32,389 nucleotides of DNA. It comes from Deltaproteobacteria bacterium. Its GTDB lineage: Bacteria; Bacillota; Desulfotomaculia; Desulfotomaculales; JAGUVT01. Location of the stretch: the NCBI GenBank assembly GCA_020062745.1, contig JAGUVT010000062.1, positions 1 through 32,389 on the forward strand, in the 5' to 3' direction. Position 1 is the stretch's first letter; every line of letters starts with the position of its first letter. A program made the position numbers and the translations under genes. Below, in pieces: positions 1 to 8,105 of the stretch. The notes beneath the pieces were generated by a model. The model saw only the letters and a list, made by a program, of their open reading frames with translations. It was not told the DNA's origin and did not search any database.

Positions 1-833
1 CCGGCCCGCGCCGCTGCCGCCGCCGCCAGGCAGGCCGCCCCGGTCATGCCCCGGGAACCGGCCACCACCAGAACCCGGCCGAAATCTCCTTTATGAACAG
101 CCGGCCGGCGAAGGGGCAACCAGTCGCGCACCATACCGGCAGTCAGCAGGTACCTTTTCAACCCCGACTTCTCAATAACCGCAGCCGGTATGGAAATATC
201 GGCCACATGGAGTTCACCGGCATATTCCGGACCGGCCCCGATAATCAAACCCACCTTCGGCAGGCCAAAGGTGACGGTATGAGAAGCCCTGATGCACGGT
301 CCGTTAACCATCCCTGTATCAGCTTCCAGCCCCGATGGAACATCTACCGCTATAATTGATTTGCCGCTTTTGTTAAGCACTTCGATGACACTACCGATCT
401 TTTCACCAACTGTACCCCGAAAGCCAGTACCATACACCGCATCTATAACCAGATCCACATTCATTAAAATCAGACGGATAACGTTAAGGCCGTCCCCCCT
501 GGTCAAAGAATGAACCTTCTGACCCATTTTACGCCAGATTTCCAGGTTGACCCGGGCGTCCCCTTTGATCTCCTCGTAATCAGCCAGGATCAGAACTTTC
601 ACCGACGCTCCCCGGTTCAAAAGATGACGGGCCACCACCAGCCCGTCTCCACCATTATTCCCTTTACCGACAAAAATAGCTATTTCTTTTCCGGACAAAT
701 CACCGAGGACCTTTTCCACCACTTTAACTACCTGGAGCCCGGCATTTTCCATAAGCACTATGCCGGGAATCCCATAATCCTTAATGGCGGATTGATCCAG
801 CTTTTTCATTTCTTCTGAGGTGACTACCAGCAT
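1..833 (-). CDS. nnr: Bifunctional NAD(P)H-hydrate epimerase / ADP-dependent dehydratase (partial, C-terminus off left edge)
   Basis: Repairs hydrated NADH/NADPH: the N-terminal YjeF domain epimerises R- and S-NAD(P)HX, and the C-terminal ribokinase-like domain dehydrates S-NAD(P)HX using ADP. I translated the minus strand from ATG 833-831. It reads about 277 codons before the window ends. The epimerase part has the GKGNNGGDGL nucleotide-loop motif, a VIDAVYGTGF strand and AVDVPSGLEADTG. The start of the dehydratase domain is visible as HKGDFGRVLVVAGS. The full family length is about 500-530 residues, so only the first half lies here. The start codon overlaps the acpS stop by one base (TAATG), indicating translational coupling; the acpS-nnr order is common in Firmicutes. 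The left edge is GC-rich and repetitive only because of Ala codons. Confidence 0.93.
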   Translation of the reverse strand, partial: MLVVTSEEMKKLDQSAIKDYGIPGIVLMENAGLQVVKVVEKVLGDLSGKEIAIFVGKGNNGGDGLVVARHLLNRGASVKVLILADYEEIKGDARVNLEIWRKMGQKVHSLTRGDGLNVIRLILMNVDLVIDAVYGTGFRGTVGEKIGSVIEVLNKSGKSIIAVDVPSGLEADTGMVNGPCIRASHTVTFGLPKVGLIIGAGPEYAGELHVADISIPAAVIEKSGLKRYLLTAGMVRDWLPLRRPAVHKGDFGRVLVVAGSRGMTGAACLAAAAAARA

Positions 834-1225
834 TATGTCTCACCCCCCGCCCCGATTACCAGGGCAAATGCTATAGCCCGCTCCCGGTCATGTGAAATGC
901 TCACCAGCGAACCGGCAATTCGCTTTTTCCCGGCCAGTTCCGCGGCCCGGCCTGAAAACATTACTTCCGGCCCGCTTCCCGGCAGCCGCCTTATTTCTAC
1001 ATCGGTCCACCGGCAGCCCGCCAGGCCGGTACCAATAGCCTTCAACACCGCTTCTTCGGCGGCAAACCGGGCTGCATAACAGGAAAAACGGTCCCGCCTG
1101 GCATTGCAGTAAGCCTGTTCGGATTCCGTAAAAACCCGTTTCAAAAACTTTTCACCGGCACGCGCCACAGCCCGTTTGATGCGCACAATTTCAACGCTGT
1201 CGATGCCGATACCAACCACGTTCAA
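833..1225 (-). CDS. acpS: Holo-[acyl-carrier-protein] synthase
   Basis: Transfers 4'-phosphopantetheine from CoA to the active Ser of acyl carrier protein, activating fatty acid synthesis. Length is 130 residues, normal for AcpS. The Mg-binding N-terminal motif reads VGIGIDSVEIVRI (the second acidic position, usually I/L-V-E, is intact), and the second signature is FAAEEAVLKAIGTGL, with E in place of the more common K-E pair. Two starts are possible: GTG at 1234 has no Shine-Dalgarno at proper distance, whereas TTG at 1225 has GAGGTG six bases upstream and gives the usual short N-terminus before the first strand, so I chose TTG. It lies 35 bases downstream of the LytTR regulator gene and its TAA stop overlaps the ATG of nnr. 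Confidence 0.93.
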   Translation of the reverse strand: MNVVGIGIDSVEIVRIKRAVARAGEKFLKRVFTESEQAYCNARRDRFSCYAARFAAEEAVLKAIGTGLAGCRWTDVEIRRLPGSGPEVMFSGRAAELAGKKRIAGSLVSISHDRERAIAFALVIGAGGET

Positions 1226-1260
1226 CCGGTTCACCTCATCAAATCACGTTGTTCCAAAAG

Positions 1261-2055
1261 CTAAAATCCCAATATCCGCCTGAGCTTTTTGGCCTGGGCC
1301 CGACTTACCGGCACTTCGCTGCGCTCCTTGTCTTCCAGGATCAGGGTATAAGTCCCGTTAAAGAAAGGCACAATCTCCTTAACCTTATGCAGGTTTACCA
1401 GGTAACAGCGGTGGGTGCGGAAAAACATCTGCGGTGGAAGCCGGGCTTCCAGTTCCTTCAGGGTAAAACGGGTAAATAATTTATCGTTACCGGTTTTCAG
1501 ATAAACATAATCCTGCTCGGTAAAGGCGTAAAATATATCCGACTCGGTAACCAGAACAGTCTTACCCTGTTTTTCGGCCGGCAGACGGTCAATCTTAATC
1601 TGGCCCCGGTCGGCCTGCTGAGCAACCGGCTCAGCCGTATCCCGCAACTGCCTCTCATGACCGTTAGCTCCATCCAAAGCCAGCGTCTCCTGATGGACCT
1701 TAATCACTTTATCAATCGCCTTTTTCAGCCGTTTGGGGTCAACCGGTTTCAAAAGATAATCAATGGCACTAACCTCAAAAGCCGAAACCGCATATTCTTC
1801 ATAAGCAGTTACAAAGATAACGTGGGGGGGATTGGGCAGTTCCTGAATGGCAACGCTTAGCTCCAGCCCGTTCATGCCGGGCATGGCTATGTCAATAAAC
1901 AGGACGGAATAATCAAGGGCCTTGATTAACGCCAGTGCCTCCTGGGCATTAGTTGCCTCTCCAACAATTTCGATACTGTCAAATTCGCTCAAAATATAAC
2001 GCAGTTCCTGACGCGCCGGATATTCGTCATCAACAATCAATGCTTTAAGCTTCAC
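1261..2055 (-). CDS. LytTR-family response regulator
   Basis: Cytoplasmic response regulator and transcription factor, partner of the adjacent LytS-type kinase. Length 264 residues. The N-terminal receiver domain (about 1-120) has the acidic pocket DDE near residue 9-11, the phospho-acceptor Asp in FIDIAMPGMNGLEL, the switch Thr in VTAYEEYAV and the Lys in LLKPVD. After a linker of about 45 residues comes a LytTR DNA-binding domain (about 160-264) with the typical FFRTHRCYLVNL and VSRAQAKKL. The GTG start at 2055 has AGAGG six bases upstream and overlaps the end of the kinase gene by 11 bases. Family members bind direct repeats in promoters of cell-envelope, transport or competence genes; the target here is not visible, and no symbol beyond the family is justified. 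Confidence 0.93.
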   Translation of the reverse strand: MKLKALIVDDEYPARQELRYILSEFDSIEIVGEATNAQEALALIKALDYSVLFIDIAMPGMNGLELSVAIQELPNPPHVIFVTAYEEYAVSAFEVSAIDYLLKPVDPKRLKKAIDKVIKVHQETLALDGANGHERQLRDTAEPVAQQADRGQIKIDRLPAEKQGKTVLVTESDIFYAFTEQDYVYLKTGNDKLFTRFTLKELEARLPPQMFFRTHRCYLVNLHKVKEIVPFFNGTYTLILEDKERSEVPVSRAQAKKLRRILGF

Positions 2056-3361
2056 CGACGACCTCTCCCCTCACCCGCTTGCGTATCAAAGGAACCCGGA
2101 TAAAAACCGACGTACCGCCGTTTACCATGCTTTCAATACGCAAGCCGTAATTTTCACCGAAGAAACCCTTTAAACGTTCATGAACATTACTTAAACCCAC
2201 CCCGTTACCAGAACCAAAACCAGGCTGTAAAACTTTCGACAGTTTATCCCGGCCGATTCCCACTCCGTCATCTTTAACCACCAGGAACATTTCCCCCTTA
2301 ACCAACCGGGCCGAAATATGGATTGTGCCCCGGCCCATTTTAGGTTGAATGCCGTGCTTAACTGCGTTTTCCACCAACGGCTGCAAAGTCAAAACCGGCA
2401 CTTGATAATCCAGCAACCCGTTGTCAATGTCCTTCTGGATATGAAGCTTTTCCCGGAAGCGTGCTTTCTCCAGCACCAGGTAGGTATTAACATATTCAAT
2501 TTCCTCTTTTAAGGTTACGAAATGCCCGTGCTTCTTCAGGGCATGACGAAAAAACGACGCCAGTCGGATTAACAGCCGACGCGCAGTTTCCGGGTTGGTA
2601 CGGATGTAAGTAATAATAGTATTCAAGGTGTTGAATAAAAAGTGGGGATTTATCTGAGCGTGGAGAGCCTCCAACTCGGCTTTGGTCACCAACTGGGTCT
2701 GGTGATCTAACTCTGCCAGTTCCATTTGAAGACTTAAGAGCTGGGCTATGCCTACTGCAAGTTTGACCATTTCAGGCGCCGGTTCACCCTGGCTGGTCTG
2801 ATACAGCTTAACCGTCCCGGCCACTTCGCCCTTACACTTTAAAGGAGCAATTACAGCCGCCTGCAAGGGACAATCACCAACCGGGCAGTTGAGACCTTTT
2901 TTGTCGTTGACCACCATCAGTTCACCGGCAGCTATAACCTGTTTGGTAGCATTAGTTAAAATCGGCCCGCCCGGTTTATGGTGACCGGCGCCGGCGCCGA
3001 TATAGGCCAGCACTTTCTCCCGGTCGGTAATAGCCACCGCCGACATATCACTAATTTTGTGGATTATTTCCGCTGTCTTCAGGGCAGTTTCCTCATTCAA
3101 GCCGCGCCGCAGGTAAGGCAAAGTTTCGTTGGCAATACGCAAAGTCGGATCGATGGAATGGTCATCCAGGTCCATCCTAAAGCTTTTGCGTTGCCGGATG
3201 AAACTAAACACCAGGCAAACAGTCAGGACATTAGCAATGAGAATAGCTCCAACCGCCCCCAACTGGTTAAGTCCACTATACAAGATAACCAGTATTAAAA
3301 CAAGCTGAACCACACCCCACCGCACATAAATCCCGGCCGGAATGCTTTTAAAAAGGTTCAT
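2045..3361 (-). CDS. LytS-type sensor histidine kinase with GAF-like domain
   Basis: Membrane sensor kinase that phosphorylates the overlapping LytTR regulator. The start at ATG 3361 has a strong GGAGG six bases upstream. A longer frame to 3439 is open, but it runs through the promoter and has no ribosome site. Length 438 residues. Two transmembrane helices lie near 14-30 and 34-55, not the five or six helices of classical 5TM-LytS. A GAF-like domain (about 80-215) holds the pair NCPVGDCPL, two cysteines four residues apart as in other LytS/BtsS relatives. The His-kinase region has QINPHFLFNTLN with phospho-acceptor His240. A C-terminal HATPase domain has LVENAVKHG and DDGVGIG. The ligand is unknown; it could be a cytosolic metabolite or redox signal, given the small membrane part. 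Confidence 0.92.
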   Translation of the reverse strand: MNLFKSIPAGIYVRWGVVQLVLILVILYSGLNQLGAVGAILIANVLTVCLVFSFIRQRKSFRMDLDDHSIDPTLRIANETLPYLRRGLNEETALKTAEIIHKISDMSAVAITDREKVLAYIGAGAGHHKPGGPILTNATKQVIAAGELMVVNDKKGLNCPVGDCPLQAAVIAPLKCKGEVAGTVKLYQTSQGEPAPEMVKLAVGIAQLLSLQMELAELDHQTQLVTKAELEALHAQINPHFLFNTLNTIITYIRTNPETARRLLIRLASFFRHALKKHGHFVTLKEEIEYVNTYLVLEKARFREKLHIQKDIDNGLLDYQVPVLTLQPLVENAVKHGIQPKMGRGTIHISARLVKGEMFLVVKDDGVGIGRDKLSKVLQPGFGSGNGVGLSNVHERLKGFFGENYGLRIESMVNGGTSVFIRVPLIRKRVRGEVVGEA

Positions 3362-3410
3362 TTTTCCTCCCCCCAAAAAACATTCTAAATATCTAAAAAT
3401 TCTTAATTTT

Positions 3411-3439
3411 ATATTACAATAAATAATTAATAAACTCAA
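3411..3439 (-). promoter_or_regulatory. Predicted sigma-A promoter of the kinase/regulator operon
   Basis: On the minus strand there is a -35 TTGAGT (3434-3439) and a -10 TAATAT (3411-3416) separated by exactly 17 bases, about 50 bases upstream of the kinase start in a very AT-rich stretch. Several other TATAAT-like hexamers lie in the same stretch (for example around 3445), so the exact hexamers are uncertain. Confidence 0.5.
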
Positions 3440-3460
3440 TACTATTATAATAAGTTAACG

Positions 3461-4042
3461 TTATTGTTCTCTGACAGAAGTCATCCGATCACCTTTTGCA
3501 ATTTGATCAACAACTTCCATCCCCTTTATTACCTTTCCGAACACGGCATACTTACCATCAAGCCAGGAAGCGTCCTTTTTCAAGATATAGAATTGCGAGC
3601 CGGCAGAATCGGGGTTTGCACTACGCGCCATGGCCACGGCCCCGCGCACATTTTTCAGCTTTGGGCTGGTTTCCAGCGGAATTGTCCAGCCAGGTCCGCC
3701 GGTGCCGTTTCCCTTTGGATCCCCTCCCTGGATCACCCAATCCTCTACGCGGTGGAATGTTAGGCCATCATAAAAATTAGATTGTACCAGCTTTTCAAAA
3801 TTGCCGGCAGTAACCGGCATCAGTTCGGGATAAATCTCTATGACAATTGGTCCTTTGGCTGTTTCAATGGTCACTGTTTTCGATGCTTCAGGGCCGGACT
3901 TGCTTACACCGCAGGCAACAACACCCGTCAGAACAAGCACAAAACTAACAATACCGGTAAAATACCAGGCTTTCTTACCCCGTCCCGGAACAAAAGAACC
4001 ATTAACCTTATGTACATCTTTAGACACTTTACTTTTTACCAG
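3461..4042 (-). CDS. Cyclophilin-type peptidyl-prolyl cis-trans isomerase, predicted lipoprotein
   Basis: Catalyses cis-trans isomerisation of X-Pro bonds, predicted on the outer face of the membrane. After a positively charged N-terminus there is a hydrophobic signal segment ending in LTGVVAC, a lipobox-like sequence whose Cys would be lipidated. The catalytic domain carries the cyclophilin hallmarks FHRVEDWVIQGGDPKG and SAGSQFYI, and is compact as in bacterial PpiA/PpiB. The first clear start codon is GTG 4027 (188 residues), but its nearest Shine-Dalgarno (GAGGTG, 4050-4055) is 22 bases away. An in-frame CTG at 4042 lies seven bases from that site, and I give this as the tentative start (193 residues). 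The gene sits upstream of the sensor kinase, with about 100 AT-rich bases between them. Confidence 0.85.
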   Translation of the reverse strand: MVKSKVSKDVHKVNGSFVPGRGKKAWYFTGIVSFVLVLTGVVACGVSKSGPEASKTVTIETAKGPIVIEIYPELMPVTAGNFEKLVQSNFYDGLTFHRVEDWVIQGGDPKGNGTGGPGWTIPLETSPKLKNVRGAVAMARSANPDSAGSQFYILKKDASWLDGKYAVFGKVIKGMEVVDQIAKGDRMTSVREQ

Positions 4043-4185
4043 TTTAAAACACCTCTTTTTAATTATTTGATACTAACAATAATACAGTATTTTATTTAAA
4101 AAATCTACTTCCTCTGCCAGTTGAGAAACTAAACCCATATGAAAGCCATAGTATGTATTAAAATCAAATTTAACGGGGTGTTTAA

Positions 4186-5223
4186 ATGGAACATCCAGGT
4201 AAAGCAGAAGCAATTAAAGAGTTGCAGGCCAACATGGCGGCCCAGATTCGCTGGCTGAAGAACTGCCAGATTCTAAGCCCGGGGAACAAGGCCGACGGCG
4301 CCATCACCAGGTATCCGGACCAGGGTTGGGTAACCCCCTACTTTTCAAATTTTGCGGCAACAGCTATGCTGGAAGAAGCATCCTCCCATCCACTGGTAGA
4401 ACGCTATATCGACTGGTACCTGCGCAATATTGAAGATAACGGGACCATCCTCGATTATCATTACGATGAAAATATGAACTCCAAAACAGCCAAGCCTGAT
4501 TCCGAGGACGCCTACGCCGGAACCTACCTCTCGCTGGTCGCCAACTATCAGAAAAGGACAGGACAAACCAACTGGCTCAAAAAGAACCTCCCCGGCTTAA
4601 AAAAAGTGGCCCGATCCATAATAAACCTGATGGACCGGGATGGTCTGACCTTTGCTCTGGCCAGTTACAGAGTAAAATATTTAATGGACAACTGCGAGGC
4701 CTGCCGGGGACTGGCCGACTTCGCCGAACTGCTGAACCGCCTCGGAGACGAAGAAGCCAGGTTTTTTAAAACCAGGGCGGAAACAATAGCAAGCGGAGTA
4801 GAAAGGGTGCTCTGGAACAAACGGAAACTATATTATCACCCCAGTAAAGCCGGCTGGGTCAGACCGGAAGTGAACTTGAAAATATTTTACCCCGATGCTA
4901 CCTGCCAGATCTTCCCGGCGCTGTGCAGCCTGATCGAAGCAGGGTCGGAAAGGGGCGCCCGCCTGTATAAATTATTCAATGACAACCAGCCGGACTGGGT
5001 CTATATCAAGCCCCCCGACTACCCCTGGATGCTCCTCGGTTATTACGCCTGTCTGCATGGTGATTACCGCAAAGCCCACGAGAAGGTTTGCCATGTCCGG
5101 GAAGTATATATCAAACCGGGATCGGGAAACTGGTTCTGCGCCGAGGCCGCCTTTTTCGTCCTCACCTGCGCGAGGCTCATCCAAAGAAAGGAACACTGGT
5201 TCGATACGAAAAGAAACAGTTGA
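4186..5223 (+). CDS. Six-hairpin glycosidase-like protein
   Basis: Length 345 residues, no signal peptide or membrane segment, so probably cytoplasmic. The sequence is a series of amphipathic helices with aromatic, substrate-like patches (PDQGWVTPYFSNFAA, GTILDYHYDENMN, DSEDAYAGTYLSL, GSGNWFCAEAAFFVLTCARL). This layout matches the alpha/alpha-toroid (six-hairpin) fold of glucoamylase-like and unsaturated-glucuronyl-hydrolase-like enzymes. The carboxylates in DSEDAYAGTY are candidate catalytic acids, but I cannot assign a GH family or substrate. The ATG start has GGGG seven bases upstream. The next gene, of the inositol-phosphatase family, follows in the same direction after 80 bases, but the spacing with its own AT-rich leader leaves co-transcription open. 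Confidence 0.65.
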   Translation: MEHPGKAEAIKELQANMAAQIRWLKNCQILSPGNKADGAITRYPDQGWVTPYFSNFAATAMLEEASSHPLVERYIDWYLRNIEDNGTILDYHYDENMNSKTAKPDSEDAYAGTYLSLVANYQKRTGQTNWLKKNLPGLKKVARSIINLMDRDGLTFALASYRVKYLMDNCEACRGLADFAELLNRLGDEEARFFKTRAETIASGVERVLWNKRKLYYHPSKAGWVRPEVNLKIFYPDATCQIFPALCSLIEAGSERGARLYKLFNDNQPDWVYIKPPDYPWMLLGYYACLHGDYRKAHEKVCHVREVYIKPGSGNWFCAEAAFFVLTCARLIQRKEHWFDTKRNS

Positions 5224-5303
5224 AAAATTACTAAAACAGGACTTCCCTGAATAAATATGATAAAATTTTTAGCAAGCACAGAACAACTGTAAAGGAGAAG
5301 TAT

Positions 5304-6092
5304 ATGGAACATTCTATTTACCTGGAAGCCGCCGCCGCTCTGGCCCGGCAGGCAGGAGAAATAATCAGGGCCAGGTTCGGCGGGGAATTTGAAAAGGAGT
5401 ACAAGTCATGCCCGTCGGACATGGTAACCGAGGTGGACCGGAAATGCGAGGAAATAATCATCGCCGGCCTGCAAAAGGTCTTTCCGGACCACGTCATCGT
5501 CGGCGAAGAAAGCACAGATGAAGCCAGGGCATATCCGGACGGCTTTACCTGGTACGTGGACCCCCTGGACGGCACCACCAACTTCGTCTACGGGATTCCT
5601 TTTTGCTGCGTTTCCATCGGACTGGCTTTTGGCGGGGAAATTGTGGCCGGGGTTGTCTACGACCCCTTTCGCGGGGAGTGCTTCAGCGCGGCAAAGGGCA
5701 GCGGCGCCTTTTTAAACGGCAGGCTGGTCTGCGTTGATCCAATAAGAAAAAAACTTAAGGAGGGGCTCCTGGTTACGGGCTATCCTTCCAATAAAACTTT
5801 TAACAAACGACTGCTGAGGATCGACTACCACAGGGTGCTCGAGAGTTGTACCAACCTCCGGGCACTGGGCGCCGCAGCCCTGGAGTTGGCCTATATCGCC
5901 TGTGGCCGGTTAACCGGCTTCTGGGAAAATGTCTTAAGACCCTGGGACGTGGCCGCCGGATCCCTGCTGGTGGAAGAAGCCGGGGGCAGAGTCACGGACA
6001 TCAACGGGCAAAAGCTCAATCTGGAAGGGTATCCTTCCATAGTGGCCTCCAATGGCCTGATTCACGACGAACTTCTGGAAGTTCTTTCATAA
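5304..6092 (+). CDS. suhB: Inositol monophosphatase family protein
   Basis: Mg-dependent, Li-sensitive-type phosphatase of the IMPase/FBPase superfamily, cytoplasmic; substrates can be inositol-1-phosphate or other small sugar phosphates. Length 262 residues, standard for the family. Metal-site motifs are all present: VGEES, the core WYVDPLDGTTNFVYG (D-P-L-D-G-T), and the C-terminal PWDVAAGSLLVEEAGG. The ATG start has AAAGGAG a few bases upstream. The suhB symbol reflects the closest named family member; IMPase versus another sugar phosphatase cannot be told from sequence alone. It is followed by a repeat-rich convergent intergenic region. Confidence 0.85.
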   Translation: MEHSIYLEAAAALARQAGEIIRARFGGEFEKEYKSCPSDMVTEVDRKCEEIIIAGLQKVFPDHVIVGEESTDEARAYPDGFTWYVDPLDGTTNFVYGIPFCCVSIGLAFGGEIVAGVVYDPFRGECFSAAKGSGAFLNGRLVCVDPIRKKLKEGLLVTGYPSNKTFNKRLLRIDYHRVLESCTNLRALGAAALELAYIACGRLTGFWENVLRPWDVAAGSLLVEEAGGRVTDINGQKLNLEGYPSIVASNGLIHDELLEVLS

Positions 6093-6101
6093 AATCCACT
6101 T

Positions 6102-6233
6102 TGTCATTTCGAGCAAGGATCCTTCGCCAGCTTGCGAGTAATCTGAAGAAAGCATGCCAGAAGGCTGACGAAGCAATCTCCTGCTGATAGCTGGCAGCTA
6201 ATGGCTGACAGTTCCCATGAGATTGCTTCGTCA
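6102..6233. repeat. Interspersed palindromic repeat element, degenerate
   Basis: Between the convergent suhB and thiolase genes there are perfect 15-base inverted arms, TGACGAAGCAATCTC at 6166-6180 and its reverse complement at 6219-6233, separated by 38 bases. The segment before them begins TTGTCATTTCGAG, like the TGTCATTGCGAG...GAAGCAATCTC repeat family scattered through many bacterial genomes. The loop holds AGCTGGCAGCTAATGGCTGACAG, a second kind of short repetitive motif that reappears at 12630-12700. It carries no coding frame. It could act as a bidirectional terminator or mRNA 3'-end stabiliser. Confidence 0.75.
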
Positions 6234-6279
6234 CACCACTTCTCACAACAACGGTGTTATACAAGCAGCATCGCGGCTC

Positions 6280-7440
6280 CTACCTCTTCAAAATGGTCAC
6301 GGCGCTGTTGGGACCGGCACCCATGGCATGAGCCAGACCGACCTTGGCATCCTTAACCTGCCTCGGCCCGGCCTCTCCTCTCAACTGCAAAACAATTTCG
6401 TAGATCTGCCCGCCGCCGGTAGCTCCCAGGGGGTGTCCCCTGGACATCAGACCACCGTCCGTATTTACGGGAAGCCTGCCGTTCAAGTCAAACACCCCTT
6501 CCCGCAATAATTTCGGCACCTCTCCCGGTTTGCAAAATCCCAACTCCTCCAGGTCCCACAGTTCGCCCGGAGCCATGGAATCATACGCCTGCACCACATC
6601 AATATCTTCCGGGCCGCATCCGGCAACCTCATAGGCCTGCCTGGCCGAGAGTTCCGTCATGCCTTCAGAAGGTGAGTATTTAAGACTCTTTACAATATCG
6701 GCCGGAGGGTACTCCTCGCCGTACACACCGGAAGTAAGAACGGAGGCCGCCACCGTAACAGCTCCTTGTTTTGATTTAAGCTTATCCCTGCTACAAAGAA
6801 TAAACGCTGACGCCCCGTCAGCCAGCGGGCAGCAGTGCAGAAGTCGCAGCGGCGCGGCTACCAGGCGCGAGTTCATGACTTCTTCCAGGGTAACCGGCTT
6901 CTGAAAGCGGGCATTAGGGTTTAACGCCCCATTCTTGCGGTTTTTAACGGCCACCAGGGAGAAATCCTCTATAGTGGCTCCGGTCTCTTTCATATATTGA
7001 AGCGTCATAAGCGCATAGTTGGCCGGCTGAACATTAAACCCCAGCTTCAATTCCCAGGGCCGGAAAGCCGTGCTTGGTATGGGACCGCGCGGCATCTTTT
7101 CCATGCCTACGGCAATCACGACATCATAAATTTCAGCAGCCACCGACTGGTAGGCAAGCCTGAAGGCCGACGCGCAACTGGAGCAGGCATTCTCTACATT
7201 AATAATGGGGATGCCGGTTAAACCCACTTCTTTAATCGCCTGGTGGCCGGAGCCGGTTCCCTGATAAACGCTGCCGCAAAAAGCCGCCTGCACTTCCTTC
7301 CATTCCATTCCGGCATCATTCAGGGCCGCCAGGATAGCCTCGCTGCCGAAGTCATACCACTCGGCGTTCTCATAAAAGCCCCACTTGGTAATACCGATCC
7401 CGGCTATTGCAACCTCCCTCATCTCGTTAAGCGGTTTCAA
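6280..7440 (-). CDS. Thiolase family protein (SCP2-type)
   Basis: Acyl-CoA condensing or thiolytic enzyme. Length 386 residues. The nucleophile loop reads NACSSCASAF with candidate Cys86, and the C-terminal catalytic His lies in SRGHPLGATGG (about H336). The usual second catalytic Cys (CxG) near the C-terminus is replaced by HAMGAG, as in the SCP2/lipid-transfer subgroup, and the segment VQAYDSMAPGELW resembles that subgroup too. The start is TTG 7440, with GGAGGG seven bases upstream; the next ATG (7422) has no such site. It lies 24 bases downstream of the DUF35 zinc-ribbon gene, a pairing known to form thiolase/DUF35 or aldolase/DUF35 complexes. The substrate is not evident; acetoacetyl-CoA thiolase and retro-aldolase activity are both possible. 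Confidence 0.88.
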   Translation of the reverse strand: MKPLNEMREVAIAGIGITKWGFYENAEWYDFGSEAILAALNDAGMEWKEVQAAFCGSVYQGTGSGHQAIKEVGLTGIPIINVENACSSCASAFRLAYQSVAAEIYDVVIAVGMEKMPRGPIPSTAFRPWELKLGFNVQPANYALMTLQYMKETGATIEDFSLVAVKNRKNGALNPNARFQKPVTLEEVMNSRLVAAPLRLLHCCPLADGASAFILCSRDKLKSKQGAVTVAASVLTSGVYGEEYPPADIVKSLKYSPSEGMTELSARQAYEVAGCGPEDIDVVQAYDSMAPGELWDLEELGFCKPGEVPKLLREGVFDLNGRLPVNTDGGLMSRGHPLGATGGGQIYEIVLQLRGEAGPRQVKDAKVGLAHAMGAGPNSAVTILKR

Positions 7441-7464
7441 AGATTAACCCTCCTTTCCCTGCAT

Positions 7465-7881
7465 TCATTTTTGAACCGGTTTAAATTTATATGTGGCACA
7501 TTCATTACCCTCATCATCTTCGTAAAGCTTCTCCACAACCAGCTCTACATCCATGTCCGTCTCCAGCGCGTCGAGGTCTCCGGCAAACAGGGTTTCCACC
7601 CTTACTCCTTCCGGTAAGTCCACGTAGCCATAAGCGTAAGGCACCGGCCCGCGGTAAAACCCCCCCGCCGGCGGCTGCATGACGACAGTAAAACTGGCAA
7701 TCTTGCCATGCCGGCTCAATTTCACTTCTTCCATATTCTTTTGCTGGCAGTGAACGCAGAGCCCTTTTTCTTTCCTGGGAAAGTAAATCTCGCCGCATGA
7801 AAGGCACCTGCTGCCGATCAACTGCGGCTTCTCACCCGGCGACTGGGGCATCGTATAAAGCCCATCGGTAATTGGAATCAT
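7465..7881 (-). CDS. DUF35 OB-fold protein with rubredoxin-like zinc ribbon
   Basis: Small acyl-CoA-binding partner of thiolase-like enzymes. Length 138 residues. The N-terminal zinc ribbon has CLSC and CVHC (Cys26, 29, 42, 45), followed by a beta-rich OB-fold (KIASFTVV, PYAYGYVDLPEG, VETLFAGD). The start at ATG 7881 has GGAGG nine bases upstream. An in-frame extension to 8004 is open but its extra peptide is Lys/Glu-rich and lacks a ribosome site, so I excluded it. Together with the downstream thiolase gene it forms a two-gene transcription unit. In known systems the DUF35 subunit channels or positions the CoA substrate; that role is inferred here from family and context. Confidence 0.9.
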   Translation of the reverse strand: MIPITDGLYTMPQSPGEKPQLIGSRCLSCGEIYFPRKEKGLCVHCQQKNMEEVKLSRHGKIASFTVVMQPPAGGFYRGPVPYAYGYVDLPEGVRVETLFAGDLDALETDMDVELVVEKLYEDDEGNECATYKFKPVQK

Positions 7882-8105
7882 CCTTTCTCCCTCCTTAGTC
7901 GTCAATTCGATGTCAACAAAGATTAAACCCGCCTCAACCTCAAGCTTCATTTTATCATATCTTTTGATAAACTTTTGTTCTAATAAGTCCTTGCAATTTT
8001 TCAATTATGTATTGTGTCCCCGTAGCCCCTGATAAGTTTACAACATTATTTTCTCATTATGCAACTTTATTTTATTTGATCATCTCTTCCTTAAATACGA
8101 TTCTC

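Noticed and set aside
93-818. Three plus-strand frames in the first 800 bases
   Set aside because: They lie opposite the nnr gene, whose minus-strand translation carries the full epimerase motifs.
2045-3439. Longer version of the sensor kinase starting at 3439
   Set aside because: It would be translated through the predicted promoter; ATG 3361 has a near-perfect ribosome site.
7465-8004. Longer 179-codon version of the DUF35 protein
   Set aside because: No ribosome site at 8004; ATG 7881 has GGAGG and the family-normal length.
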